In this document: positions 9,962-23,742 of the stretch, in pieces
Position numbering within the stretch: the first letter of the stretch is position 1
Layout of the letters: each line of letters begins with the position of its first letter
Source: Hofstenia miamia
Lineage: Eukaryota; Xenacoelomorpha; Acoela
Length of the DNA stretch: 64,000 nt
Assembly (NCBI GenBank): GCA_004352715.1
Contig: SCFE01000001.1
Span: 4,395,237 to 4,459,236 of the forward strand
Direction of reading: 5' to 3'
Notes under the pieces: model-generated
What the model saw: only the letters and a program-made list of their open reading frames with translations
What the model was told of the DNA's origin: nothing
Databases searched by the model: none
Position numbers and translations under genes: made by a program

Positions 9962-11590
9962 TACAATGCAAAGAATTTTGATAAAACTTGCTGTTTATAT
10001 TTTAAAAAATATAAATTTTAAAGATGTATTAACTAAACAAAAATAACATCTTAAATCTATTGAAAGGTAAGCGCCCGTTTTGTATAATTATGGTCATGAC
10101 GACTATGAGAACAAAAAGATGTGTACCTCGTCCAAATAAACATGAAGTTCATATGCAAATTACAAATGAGATTACTTGAGGAAAATGTATTTTAGGTAAT
10201 TGGTTTTAAGGAGTCTTATTATTAATAATTATTATTATTGTTGTTAATAATTCGCTGTGATTTGTCTTACAATTGTTAATTATTGATGCATGAAATGAAT
10301 TGATTAATTTGGTGGAGTGCTATTTTCAATAATACTTGAAATTTCTATTCTCCAGTAGGTGGTCAACTTTCAATTCACAAGAGTGTATGTATATTTACTG
10401 TCATGATTAAATATTAAATCGCATCACCTGGAGAAAACTAAGATAAATCTCTTGCATAAATGGAAATGGGCGGGGTTGATCCCATGGGGCTAGGTGATCT
10501 AAATTTTATTTCAGTAAATATGCAACACAAAGTTTGGAATTGATATTGGAGTGTTTGTCAATGCTAATGACCTCACCTTCCCTGATGGCTGAAAGCATTT
10601 GTATCTGTTGCATGCTAAAGAAATTCTTATTTGTAAGTTACATTTTAGCAAGGATGGATGTGGGCTGACCCGGGTAGGGCCAAAAGAAATTTATTGCGGA
10701 TGGATTGAAGTGTGGCTCACAACACTTAACTTTAAGATCAAAATATTTGTTTCTAAGCTCTTTATGCTATGAGATATACTCAAATTTGTATAAAGAATTT
10801 TTTGATGGTAAATTCAGCTTATAATTTCGGTATTTTATTTACATTTCGATTTTGATTATTGGCGTGGCGTTTTCGATGAACAAATATTGAAAATTTGAAT
10901 GTAAATGCATTTAAATTAATAATGGTTGCAACCTGTTTATTGAAAGCGGTATATTGTAATATTCATTTATTTATTAATTTAATTAATAATAAATGCATTG
11001 AATTTATTGTTAATGAATCCGCTTCTTTTCAATGTTTGTCACTGTAAATGTAAACTGTGTGCTACAAGACAAACAGTATTAGTGTGTTTATTAGGAGCAA
11101 CTCGTTAGCCTATAGCTTGACAAAGGATAACAGGTTGTTCCTGAAATATTCATAATGATTACATGCTGACATAAAATGTAGACAGTCATGTTGAACTTTG
11201 CATTCTAATAGAAAAGCTTCATTGCAGAAAAATAACTGTGTTCAATACAACTGTACGTAATTTAAGGAAAGCTAAGAAGGCTAAGTTGTATTTTTAAATC
11301 TTATTCTACAATTAAGAGAAAATTCTTTTCTTTATTGTACAGTTAAATTTTTACAATAAAAAATACTAATTTATGAATGTATTAATGTATTTGTGTGATT
11401 AAATCAGAATTGGAGTCTACACTAAATTTCGATGTAAGAGCGATTTTTCCCCGCAATCAGTCAAAGTTAATTTACATTTACCAATTTTACATTTACTGTA
11501 TATATGTTTATATATATATATGCTGTATATATATTAGCAAATTTTTGATAATTATGCCAATACCTTCTTAAGGATTTTTTCCTTTGACGT
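9962..11590. other. AT-rich DNA without a recognised gene
   Basis: Mostly AT-rich. Two slightly GC-richer patches (10430-10500 and 10640-10730) may be old transposon pieces, but I cannot name them. Confidence 0.5.
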
Positions 11591-11599
11591 ATTGTATTT

Positions 11600-12110
11600 A
11601 ATTTGTATTAGGTAATATTCTCCAATATTTCATGAACATACAATAAAAAGAGAATTGAAGTAAGGTCCACAACCTGTGAGAGACCTAAGTTTGTAGATGT
11701 TTAGTCGGAACAAACATCATCTAGTTTGAGGCGTTCTCTTCTGTTTTCTAAAAATGGTATTACAAACTATGTAGCGGAGGTGTTAACTTCATATTTCATA
11801 ATTCTATGTTTTGAATTTTAAAAGCAATTGAATTTAAAGCCATACTTAAATCTATAAGGTTACAGCCAAATTTTGAGAGTTAGATAGATATAGCTACATT
11901 TGTACGATGAAAATTAAAGTTTTGTAGAATTTTCTAAAACTAAATTGGTTATCTGATAATCTTTTTGCTGGTAGCACGTTTATGAATTTTGCTACACAGC
12001 AATTTTTCGAATATTTTTGAAAAGTCTGTGCTATACGAACCGGCAAATAATTGACAGGATCTGCTCGGTAATATTTCTTGTATAGTGTAGAAATATGCAA
12101 TTTCCTAAAA
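11600..12110 (-). pseudogene. Non-LTR retrotransposon reverse-transcriptase fragment
   Basis: On the minus strand, about 12095-11930 reads ISTLYKKYYRADPVNYLPV then a stretch ending SDNQFSFRK. This matches the LINE RT block 'I-P-x-x-K-K-G-x-x-x-D-P-x-N-Y-R-P-I...Q-x-G-F-R'. About 11860-11840 gives LIDLSMALNSI, comparable to the catalytic-block 'D-L-S-K-A-F-D'. About 11690-11630 gives LSQVVDLTSILFLLYVHE, comparable to 'V-P-Q-G-S-x-L-G-P-x-L-F-L-x-Y-x-N-D'. Stops and frame changes lie between the blocks. The Jockey/CR1-like class is likely but not proven. It is a dead 5'-truncated copy. Confidence 0.7.
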
Positions 12111-13500
12111 TGATCGGAAACCTGCAGCAGACGTTGAATCGGGTCTGGGTCTGGCCGAATCGGTCTGGCCGAATCGAGCTCAGGTTCCGTTTTTGAAAAT
12201 TACGCAGATTGGGTTCGGATCGAAAGAAAAAGAGCTGAGTTTTTCATAGGATTAATAAAATAATGCTGTAATTTGGGGGATTATTCATTATTGTAATGTG
12301 TATCATCTCAAGGACGTTTCAACTTGTTGTTAGATTGTTCTTGGAACAATACATTTTATCATTTTGACAACTGATGATTATATACAATCGGGTTGAAATG
12401 TGGTTGAAATATTCATTTCGACTTCTGGTTGAGTAAATCGCGTTCTGTTAGGGTCGGGCCGGGTCAAGTTATAAAATCTTGGCCTGATCCCACCTATGAG
12501 CTGCAATCAATTTATGTATTGATTGTATGCGCAAAGAATGTGCTCATTAAAAACAAAAGCATTTTTATTGTTGAATATGGCAAAAGAAATGTGAGAGAAC
12601 AAAAGGTTTATTGATATCAAGATTGCGAATTATATTATTTAACTTATATATGTATATTAGTTAAAAACTGAAACCTTTAACATTGCGCTTAGGGAAGTGA
12701 TCCAAATTCAATACGTTAACAAGTGAAAATGCAACCGTAAACAACAATTCTAGCTTCAAATGTCTGCATACGCTTAATAAATTTATTTGCATAGATATAT
12801 TTGAAGAAATGTGCAGAACCTAAATGTGTCAAAGTTATTTGTAATAATATTTGAGGAAAAAACACGCCTTTAATGTAAACTTCATCTTTAGCGAATTAAT
12901 TTTGAGTGTAAGTTAACGATTTGGTTTACGGTCATGTTAACGTTAAACACCATTTGTTAACGGTGTTGTTAACGTATTGAATTTGAATCACTTCCCTTAG
13001 AAAACCTTGGATTAGAAACATATTTTGCGTTGAATGAAAATTTCTCTGTTAAATGCAGCGAAATAGCTTTTTGTGTTGCATAACATCTTCAGGTCTTTTT
13101 GGTTCATCAATAGATATAGACAGATATTTACTTAATCAAATGGACAGATTAATGCAATTCCATTTACTTCGATAACAGTTGAAATTTGTTAAATATTTTT
13201 TGTGCATCATGATTTTTAATGCTTATGCACCTTATTTTTTGCAACTCTGTAATAATAATATTATTAATATTAATAATAATAATAATAATATTAAAAGCAA
13301 TATATTTGAAAAAAGATACAGTTAAACTACAAACTAAATATATAATCTATAATAATAATAATTCTATGTGTGTCTATGTATGTTATAAACTCAGTGTAAT
13401 AAATCACGAAATGTGGTTAGCATGTTTGTGTCTCCGATTGTAATTTGTCGATGTAATAATAATAATAATAATAATTCACTAATAATTGAAATCAAGAATG
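12111..13500. other. Intergenic DNA without a recognised gene
   Basis: Contains short GC-richer patches at 12120-12200 and 12430-12500 with GGGTC/GGCC-type motifs, possibly transposon ends. AAT-type trinucleotide runs lie at 13250-13290 and 13455-13475. Confidence 0.5.
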
Positions 13501-14380
13501 GTACACTCGTGAGTCACCTACGGTAAATTAACTACTTGAAGATGTGTGCTAGTTTAAGGAAGATGTTGTAGAAGCAAGTGGAGACATTGTAAAAGGCAAA
13601 TAGAGATTTTGGCTTAGAGTTCTGATTAGGTAAGTGTGCAACAGTGACACTGGTGAGTGGCAAGTATACAAGAAGTGGGGAGGTTTGAAAATGAGCAGTG
13701 TGGATAAAATTTGAGGAGATCAAAGAACGGGCACAAATAGTTATGTGTGATAGAGAAAGAAAAAATCATGAGAAGATGAAAATCAGATTGAGGAATATAT
13801 ACAAGAGGCGCGCTATATGCAAAAAATATTTGGGCGATGTCAATGTTGAGATTCTCGGAGATGGAATTATGAACTGAGGGAACTAGAGTCTGAGTTAATA
13901 GCAATAGAAGGAACATATGAACTAAATGGAAATGTGAATGGATTGGGTCTGTCATGGCAGAGTGTAGGAAAACCCCTAAACTTTGAGGAAGAATACTAAT
14001 GGAAGATCAGCAGGAAGTTAAGGAAGATGCAGATAATGTAGGATTTTCAACGAAAACGTCCAAGAAGCGTGCAGCAAAGTGGCCAGACATAGTAGACAAA
14101 AAGAAAAGTGTGATAACAGTGATAGAGAGAGTGTACCAAAAGACCGAAATGCGAAGGCCTGAATATGATATAACGGACAAGCATGGGCTTCGAAAGAGGA
14201 AATAGAGAGACGCTGAAGTTGAAAAAAAGTGAAAGCAGTCCAGAATCACTGGAAGTAGAAAGCACAAAGATAAGAGATAATTGGAGGAGTTAAATTATCA
14301 AAATGAAGAGAGGCCGCAGCGCATAAAGGAAGGTCTTAAGCCTCCCTGGAAACTGATTAGTTCCCCAGCTGAGATTTAAA
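13500..14380 (+). other. Purine-rich, GC-richer block; possible retroelement remnant
   Basis: The plus strand is strongly purine-rich and less AT-rich than its neighbours. Charged, Lys/Glu/Arg-rich open segments run in more than one frame (for example 13999-14205, ending KHGLRKRK). No domain is recognisable and stops break every long frame. It looks like decayed coding sequence of a retroelement, but the assignment is weak. Confidence 0.3.
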
Positions 14381-15000
14381 CCAAAGTCAAGTTCTGAAAA
14401 GGAAAAAAGATAATAATATACTAAAAATACGAAGGGTCTACTAATCATATCGCCTTACAAAACTAACTTGTTTAACAATAAAAAATAAACAAGATTTGAT
14501 TAGCTAAAATTTCGAAGCTTGAGAGGTGGGCCGCAGTGTAAAAAACGTTGAGAACAACCTTTATAATGATTGACAGAAACTAACATAACAGCTTTTGAAA
14601 TCTAATAACTTACTATTTATGCGACGAAAATTTCAATAAAAATTTTTAAATAGATCAACTTCCACTCATATTGGCAGCACTAGCAAGACATATCATACAA
14701 ATATAATACATATAATATAAACACTACTCGATCTAAGCCATTGATGAATTCTTTACCAACTTATTGAAATAAAAGAAAATACTGCACCAATAATTGGGTT
14801 TATCTTCACTTGAGCACAAGATATAATATATTTTTTATTGTGTCAGGCTAAATTAGTCTTCCTAAAGAGATTGCGAAAATGTAAGGAAAATTCTGTATGA
14901 GAGGAAATTAAGGCCGATTTTTAGTTCGGCGTTCTTATTTCATTTTTGTCAACAATTATATAATATTACATAAAATATTTATTGAAATTTATCTAAAAGA

Positions 15001-15447
15001 GAGGTTCTGTTGTCACAATGTTTGAGGGCTAAGTTAAATTTTACGGAGGCACAATTCCAGAAGGGTTATGTTCTTAAATATTCTTGGATCTTGATCCTTT
15101 TGATTTTATTAAGTTATCTAATTCCTGCTGCACTCGCTCTGATGATGTTGTCACCTTCTCCATTGGTCGTACAAAGAAATATCGCACCCTTCACTCGTTT
15201 TTCAATCGTGCTTGTACTGCTGCTAATTACATCTTGACTCGCAACCCTCCAACAGCGTTTGATTTCTTTTCCCCGCCACCGAGCTTCATGAAATCTTTGA
15301 TGGCTTTCCTCTTTGCTGAGCCCTTCTCCAACTTCGCCTACTCTTCCATTTGCTTCTATTTCATCTCCTGTGACTGTCCTCGCTGCCGTAAAACTTGATT
15401 TGTTTTTATTTATTTTTGTTGTGTATGCCTTCAGCAGCTAAATAAAG
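15001..15447 (+). other. Possible decayed coding segment followed by a poly(A) signal
   Basis: A 104-codon open frame at 15084-15398 with more balanced codon use (contains TRNPPTAFDF and CDCPRCRKT at its end) is followed by AATAAA near 15441. I do not recognise it, and it may be a 3' end of an old retrotransposon or retrocopy. Confidence 0.3.
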
Positions 15448-18040
15448 TCATTAATTATTAATATTATTATTATGAGTGAGGCAGCCCTAGCAAAATTTTT
15501 ACAATGAAACTGCAAAACCGTGCTATACCCACATTGTGTTTGCATTAAGCTGATCCTACCAAAAGCTCTAATTACTTTCCTTAGCAATATTTTATAAACA
15601 TAAACTTTTTTATTAATTTTTTTTCGGATTCTGCACATTGATATACTTTATTATTTTTTGTACTTTATTTTCTTGAATTACAGGGATATTATTGATAAAA
15701 TGTTCGGATATGATGAATTATCATGTTTACCTACATATATATATATATATATATTTATTAAATTAATTGATAAGTTTTTCAAACGCGAGTTTTAGAAACT
15801 AGTATAAGTGGAATTTCGACATTGATAGATTTTCTCTAAATACGGTTAACAAGTATATTTGGATTGTATTGTTTAGAAATACAACTAGAGTACAAAATAA
15901 TAAAAGACTAATAAAAACACCAAATTAAAGAAGCTCTACTAAGACCCGGCCTGTGAATGGAGTTGGGACATGAGCGCAAGTTCTATTTTAAAACAGGAGA
16001 ATTCTATTGCTCGGATTGGCTCCAAGTAGGTTGTTGGCAGAAACCTCCATTCAATGCAAATGTCAATAAGTTTTGCCTTAACATTCTACATATTATAATA
16101 TGAGAATTTTTAAATTATAAATTAACATTTGTTGAAAGGTCAGTTTGCGCTAAATCGGTTTTTTGTATAAATTATTTTATTGAGGTAAATGAATTTAATT
16201 CAGATAAACAATTTTAATTAAACCAGTTCTTTCAATTTGTTCCAAAAAACAATGTTTTCAATTACGATAATGAGACTTTAAGCCAGAACGTAGGCTCAGT
16301 GCATTTCAGTAAATAAATGTCGCTGTTCGAAATTAATTTTTTTTATTTTAGTTTGTAATATAATGCACTTATAGTAAACATGTTTAAGTGTAGGATCTGA
16401 TTAGAAATAAGTTGGCTAATTTCTTGAAACAAATCGATGTTGATTTTCAAGCTTCACCCTTCAAAGAATTCACATATAGTAATGAACATTCTTAGATGAA
16501 AAATTTGCATGACATTTTTAGGTTATAAGTATTTCAAAGTGATATCAACATTTAATAAATATTTCAGCTGCTTCTAATGTACCCCTTACGTACGAAGACT
16601 GAATATAAAGTTCTACTACAATGCATATTTTTCAGGCTTGTAATGCACGCTTTCTTTAACAATCTTAAAATACCTCGCTCAACTCTGAATTTTGGAGGTC
16701 GATCTTTCCGGACAGAGTATATACATGTATAATGATCTTCCTCTTTATCTAAAAGAAATATGTGTGCTATCATTTTTTAGACAGTGTATATTTCTAATAG
16801 ATATTTTTAACTTGTAAGAGTAGTCTGCACACTAGATTACGTTATTTATATGTGCGCGACACAAAAATAAACTATTATTGTTATTATTATTGTTTAATTA
16901 GAGCATCCCTTTGTTCAAGCATCACAATCTTCTAGTAACTTTTATTTGTGTTTGAATGTAGAAGTTATGTCTACTGCTTGCTAAAATATAGTAGGAAAGT
17001 ATGTTTTTCAGGTTGCAGATCAAAAACATTGAAAGAAGACATTCGTCAGAACATGCAAAGCCAATTATCACTGCGGGTTATGTTGCTTAAATATAGAAAC
17101 AAATTTTTATAACAACTTACTTCACTTCTTGAAGACATGATAAGAATCAAGGAAACTTGATAACTGAATGCTATGTTTTAAGCTGAGTAGAAATTTATTC
17201 TATTATTAATTAGAACAAGTATCTTTCTATGGGTTAGTGCAAGGCTTTATACCAAAGTGCATCTTTTGCAGTAACTATGCGATATGTATTGCTAAAAACA
17301 AAACAGAAATGAATCAGGTCCAAGGGTTTTTCATTTGAAATGTTTGGTCTTTATTGTTTCTAAGAATGCCTCATCTTATCATTTACATTAAAGATTTGAA
17401 CTACAACACTACACTGCTCATGCTATGAGATTGATATAAATGTACCATTTAAATCTGGTATTATTTATCAGAAAGAATTTGCCTGTTTTCCCATAACTTC
17501 GGTTTGAATAAGAAAACAATTGAAATAAATTATCTTCTGAAGAAAATTACAAAATACTAAGTTCATTTTACTCAGACAGTCATTTTGTTCAACATTATTT
17601 CACAAAAGATGAAGCATATTTTCTTTTTTATTTTTTTCATTTTTTTCTACGCATAAATGCTACTCAGAATATAAGAAGATTGTGCAAGTTCTTTTGTCAT
17701 AGCTGTACCAAAAAAACACTTCAATGCCTCAATCCTGTCACCATTCACAGACAATACTATTAGTAAATATTAACATAAAATTAACAGAGTATTATACAAA
17801 CGAAAACCAAAGAAAACAAAAAACGGAAACTTCCAGCAATCTCCTAAAAACAAAGTTACAAATGACGAAACAAGTAGACATTAACACACCAAGAGGAAAC
17901 AAAGGTATGGACAAAACTAAACAATAAATGAACACACGGACAAAACAAGGAAACTAAACAAAAAACAAACCAAACTCTAAAGCTAAAGAAATAAGTTAAA
18001 TAGACACTCATTCGCACATACTTAGTGAGGCGTTAAAAAA
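15448..18040. other. AT-rich DNA without a recognised gene
   Basis: Holds a TA tract at 15735-15756. From 17720 to 18010 the plus strand is A/C-rich and nearly free of G/T runs, which may be the 3' untranslated part of the minus-strand LINE that follows. Confidence 0.5.
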
Positions 18041-18049
18041 GGACCGGTC

Positions 18050-19010
18050 GACTATCTAAAAAAGTTTTACGGGTTAGTTAAAAATATATCTGTACCAGTC
18101 ACAACTATTTTTTTAATAATTCTTTAGTAGGACTATGCTTTTTATACAATATTCGATTGCTGTATCAAAGTACGATGTACTAAGTAAGTCTGAAAACATA
18201 TGACAGTCTACTGGTTTTTGTGGTATTCGGGCTGTGCAGTGAAATATCAAATACTTGGGGTTCTCATTTTCATTGTTACATAATCTGCATAATGGTGTAT
18301 CAATTAGTCTAAAAAAGAAGAATTTATCATGATTTATAATTCTATTTAATGTGACCTTGTACATAATTGTTTTATAATAAGGGCGAATTGATGAAATTCT
18401 TAATTTTGAAGTAATTTTTGGGTGTTGAGATGTGTAATATGCCAATAATTTGATGCTTTCTTAAAGATTTTTTGGATATCAGGTTCACAACAATTACAAA
18501 AATCACTAAATGTTTTTCCTTTGATTGATGGTTTAAATTCTAATGTGGAGCCCAGTTTGTGTATTATAATATATATACAACCATTGGGGCTTAATTGGAA
18601 TTCTAGACGTTGCAAATTCCTAGAGTTTTAGATAATGAGGGGTTATGTGACTAAGCATGTCCATTAAATTGCTTTTAATTGTAATGATTGAATGATTTTA
18701 GGGTACAACCTATTTATGGGATGCCATTTGGCTTTTCGTATTGTGAATATGATATTTGTTTTATATGCTAATTGATAGTAGTATATGTTACCTAGTTGAA
18801 TTCCTCTTTTATAATTGCAATACAATAATTTAATAGGGCGTTAGTGGTCTTTATTATTCCATACTTCATTATTTATCGCGGCCTGAATTGAATTTTTATT
18901 GGTAGAAGTAAATTTGAATTTTATATTATAACTTAGTTAGCAATAATACAATCATGGCCTTGGCCTTGCCATAGATGGGCATTTTCCGATTTGAAATGAA
19001 ATTGATTAAT
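18050..19010 (-). pseudogene. Non-LTR retrotransposon C-terminal fragment
   Basis: On the minus strand the far C-terminus of a LINE polyprotein is readable. 18840-18600 gives NEVWNNKDH and RRIQ-like pieces in broken frames. 18615-18430 gives KASNYWHITHLNTQKLLQN-like sequence. 18445-18113 gives YKVTLNRIINHDKFFFFRL followed by the zinc-knuckle-like PLCRLCNNENENPKYLIFHC. The C-x2-C...H-x-x-C pattern behind the RT thumb is typical of LINE ORF2 ends. Frame changes near 18430 and several stops show it is dead. The clade (L1/Tx1-like or similar) is uncertain. Confidence 0.65.
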
Positions 19011-20105
19011 AATTTATTATCACTTAGAAATGCATTATTATCAATAGAATTTATACCGGACATACCGCATATTTTCTAGGTAAGTATACATGCATAATCT
19101 TTGCACATTGCATCAAAAAATTAGCGCAGAATTATGCGCTAGAACTTCGAATAGCAGGGTCAAATGAAGCTAAAGTTAAGGATCAAAACACCTCACCTAC
19201 AGGTCAAAATTAGATGTAAAACGTTGTTTTAGGAACTTAATGCAAAGAATTAGTAACCTTAAGCACTTTGCTTCAATTGATTTTGTATTAAAAAAATATT
19301 TATAAAATGAGGCTATGCATAATTAAAAAATATAAAATCAAAAATTTGACGTCCATTTAAGCTACTTTCTAAGAGATTGTTTGGCAATTTTTCATTTGTA
19401 TGAGGCCAATTTTTTTTTGGTGGAACATTGAGGTAATCATTTACTTCCTACTTTCATTGACGGTGGTAAGGTTTCATAAATGAAAGTAATTTTTTATGTT
19501 CCTTGTATTGAATAAAAGAGTGAAACTTTGCAACAAATATTTGCTTTAACTGTACTTATTACTTCATAATTATTTTTAGTCCTGCAATTGGTCAGGCTGT
19601 CATAGTAGGTCTTGCTGCATCATTGCAGAAGAATTATATGTATATTGCTTGTGTTAATTTTTCAGATTTCATTATGTAAGCACTCACATAGGAGGATTGA
19701 TGAGAATTTTGAAATTTCCTTAAAATTTAAATTTAAATTTTATCAAGATTGTGCACTATTTTAATTTTATGGTTCATCAAGGCCTACTCTAATCACGGCC
19801 TAGCAATTTGCAGTACAAAAACGAAATGAAGCAATAAAATGTTTTTGCATCAGCGAATTAATTTAAATTTTGTCCAAGTACTTAACATAAAGAATATCAC
19901 AAAAATTTTTCACGTTTGTGGGCCTACAATAGCTTCGAACAAACAAAAGTGTTTACTAAACAATTTTGAGAACATTACAAATAAATAAGTATAGTTAGGC
20001 TATAAGCTCCCTATGAATTTTAAAATGCGTTTTAGGTTAACAAACAAAATGTATTAAAAATTAGGGACATGAAATTAACAAATACATATTGGGATTTGAT
20101 GTCTA

Positions 20106-20480
20106 CTACATTAAGTTTTCTAAATGGCATACATTATCTTGAAGGACAGCATTCAACCTGGAAATAGGATTTTCAAATTCATCAATCAACTGATATTTGT
20201 TTATTTGCTGAATAGATGTTTGAATCATTTCCATTAAAGCAGTAATAGTAGAAGGCATTTGCCAGGAGACTTGAATTTCTTTACTGTAGACTGTAGAAAC
20301 TGTTTTGGATGATGCAATTCCAAATGGATGAGCAGATTGAAGGGTCAGTGTCATTTCAACATCTTCTGACACTCGAAGATGTCCAGTCTTGGCCAAATCC
20401 GACTTCCTTGAGTTGGTTTATGAGGAGTCTTACAGATCTTTCAGAACAAGACTTTCAAAGTTCGTACCAACTTTATAGCC
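20106..20480 (-). pseudogene. Unrecognised coding-like segment, frame-broken
   Basis: The minus strand from 20396 to 20106 is open for 96 codons with balanced amino-acid use and ends in a clear stop. It contains the segment KEIQVSWQMPSTITALMEM and the C-terminal NAVLQDNVCHLENLM. Just upstream, 20450-20380, another frame continues in the same style (SVRLLINQLKEVGFGQDW). The two would join only with a frameshift or a very small intron. I do not recognise the family. It could be the last exon of an unannotated gene, a retrocopy or an element remnant. Confidence 0.3.
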
Positions 20481-20499
20481 GTCTTTTACAATAAATTTT

Positions 20500-23400
20500 G
20501 AAAAATACTCCAAATATAAACTTTAGTGCTAAAAAAAGTTATGCTAGTATGCATTCTGTGCTTTCAATATACATCAAACAATTTATTTTGAAATTTAGTG
20601 GCCTACTTATATTTGGATGTAGTTTTACAATTATAAAAAAACAAAATATTTCAAAAAACATTGAGAAATTTAAAATATCAAATTATTTGATTTGGTTTCT
20701 TAAGTTATCTTACTATGCCTCAAATACTGGAAAATTGATAGGCTGTGATTACAGTAAGCCTTCGTTGCATGCAAAGGCGCACACAGGATTTTCTGACGTG
20801 GGGCAATCTATTAGTGATCAAGTGAATTATCAAAAGTGGGGCAAATATTGAAAAAATAGACCTTAGAAATCCAATTCAAGACATTATTGAGGGGAAAGTT
20901 ACAAGTGTTAAAATAAAAAATTTTATTTTTACATATTGATTTTGCTTTCAGTTTTATTGTCCAGGTGGTTACTTGACCTTCTTGAAAAGAACACATAGAA
21001 ATTAATTAATGTGACATAATATTTAGTCTCAGCAATTGTTCATTCAATTTGCAATGTCTTGGTCTTACCCTTTGTGCAACTTCTATGAATTAATCAGCTT
21101 AAAGTTTTTTTGTAAAATCAGATCTGTAGCCAACCCAAGCAACAAGGATGAGGTAACAAAAATATTTAACCATATATTAAAATATTAGCCAGATTGTCAA
21201 GAATTCTGTGAAAATTGTGAATTAATAATTTAAAGGTCAATATAAATATTCATGCATGCTCAATTAAAATAAAAGAATTAGAAACCAGAAATATTAAAAA
21301 CACGTGAAAGATTGCAAAATAGTGCAAATGATGAAAGCAAAGACATTAAATTTGGGTAGACCAAAGGTGTACCAATGTTTCTATGTGTAGATGTATTTTA
21401 AGATCTAAACTAAAGCCCCAGCTTTACATGTATTTTGACATTGAAATCAATGCAAAGTATCAGCTCACCAGGGCTAACAATTCAGTTAAGATATTTCCGC
21501 CATCACTTCATTGAGATTGTTGACTATGACCCTCCTCTTATCAAAATAAATGTTGATGTAATGTTGACGTCATTACTAGTTTCAAAAATCAATTAAGAAT
21601 ATCAACACAAAGTCCCTGAGTGACTCAACAATGACTCCACAATAATATAGGAATTCAACAGTCAAATTGACATTAATTATCTTAGGCAAGTACTATTTAA
21701 TGACATGTTACTCAAGATAACAAAAAAGCATAAAATCACTTAAAAACACTTCAATTATTGATTGAAAATAGGAAACTTAATAAGTGTTCAAGTCCATGTA
21801 CAATATATATATATCTCTTTATGAGTTGACAGTTGGTGAATGCTTACAATTCACAATGCATGTCAAACTCAGTCAATGTATGGACATGTAGTAAAAATTA
21901 TTTTACAAAACATAAATTGCTTTTCTCTTCCCAAATGCTATGCACATTGTGCTGGATTACAGATTACAATGTTAATTGGAATTAAAGTTCTTCAATGCCT
22001 GAATAAACCTCAAAAATATTTTGGTTGTAAACCAAGTAGTTTTAAAATTTAGCATGTAATTTTATTTAGAATGTGTAAATAAATATTCCTTGTCAGATTT
22101 ATTTTCTCCTTGTATATATTTTTATAAATTATCAATTTTTAGCTAGAACCATGATAAATAAAAGACAGTTTTACAAAGTAGTATAAAATATATCATGTAG
22201 GTTAGACTTGAACAAACAACTCAAGCCAAAGCATTGGCAAGTGAAATATTCTTTATGCAACTACCCATTTTCAATGTACTTCAATATTAGAAATATATGA
22301 ATAATTTCAACAAAACTCATTAGCAGACAGAAATGTTGAAATTCCATCATTTTACACTAGAACAATGTGTTTTTATTGCAGTAGTCAGACTTTGTGGCAA
22401 GCTTAATTGTAGAAGTTGGTTCTTTTTTACTGGGTAAGTTGTTTTATGTTTCTAAATGTTAAATTCTCTTTTTCCATGAAACTTATACAACTGACAAAAT
22501 TATTTAATGTTTGTTCAATGCATTAAAATCTTCTAGAACATATGTGTCAAGATATATTTTATAGTAATGACTAGTTATTCAAAACATCTTCTCCATTTGG
22601 AAGAGTGGAAATTGAAAATTAATTATCTTTTCAATTAATGCTAGCATCTCATAGACAGTACAGCACCTTTAAATCATATTTGTTGTAGCATTTTTATAAT
22701 TCCATCATATGTACACACATAACACATAGTGTGAATATTAGCCTAGCATGATTAATTACAATAAAAATTGGAGATATAATCAAACCATTATGCAAAAGAA
22801 AAATATGGATTAAATTTACATGTTAAATTACATTTCATAATAATAATTAAATTTATAGCACATAGAAGGGCTTTCTATTGTGTCAATAATTTATCATGAA
22901 AAAAATGATTTGTTTAATTTTTTAGAATATGTGGCAATTTATAAGGGAAGAAGCAAAAATTCCCCCAAGTAAAACAAAAACATTATTTGATTTTTACAAA
23001 GATTGGTCAGTGATTGTGGAATTTATTCAATAATATAAATCTTGTTATACCTTCAATAAATGAATAGCATACTAACTTTGTTTAGTTATTTCTAAAATAT
23101 CATATCAAATAAACTCTTAATACATTAAGTGAATACTATACAAATTTATTTTGACCAAAAACGCCATGTTCTAGTTTGCATGGAGATTATAATCACTAAA
23201 CAACACAACTCAAAAAAGAAAATGGAGCAGTGAATTTGGTAAAAACAAGAAGAAATTCAAAAAAATATTCAGCAAATAAATAATGAAATAGTATTGTATT
23301 TTTAAAGTTCTTTGTTATATTTAATGAATCATATCTATTGAAAATCTTTGTGTTTCATCTATTTGTTTTACATTATGATTGATGATGCTTCATAATAGAA

Positions 23401-23706
23401 AACAATTTCTTTCATATTACATTAAAGAATATATGTATACTTACTAGTACAAGGAATATTCTAAGCTTTTGAGAACTGCACTTACCAGACCAGATAGTCT
23501 TTGTATCTACAGTGCAAAGCTCAGCAAAAATGCTCAGCATTCTAAGCAAGCATACATTTAGAATTTTTTAGGGCATGGTAGCCATAAATATTACCTCAGT
23601 GACCTTGTTCCATACTTCACACCCATTTGCTCAAGAACTTACTGCAAAGTAAATTAGTGACATATTTATAAAATTAAAATAAATTTTATTATTTTCAAAT
23701 TCTAGA

Positions 23707-23742
<36 letters not shown>

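Noticed and set aside
12290-12420. CTGATGAT...TTGAAAT as another PLE end with ribozyme
   Set aside because: Only a few scattered bases fit, and no PLE coding or terminal sequence lies nearby.
13500-14380. LTR retrotransposon or host gene in the purine-rich block
   Set aside because: No paired terminal repeats, protease, RT or integrase motifs are visible, and every frame is broken. Listed only as a possible remnant.
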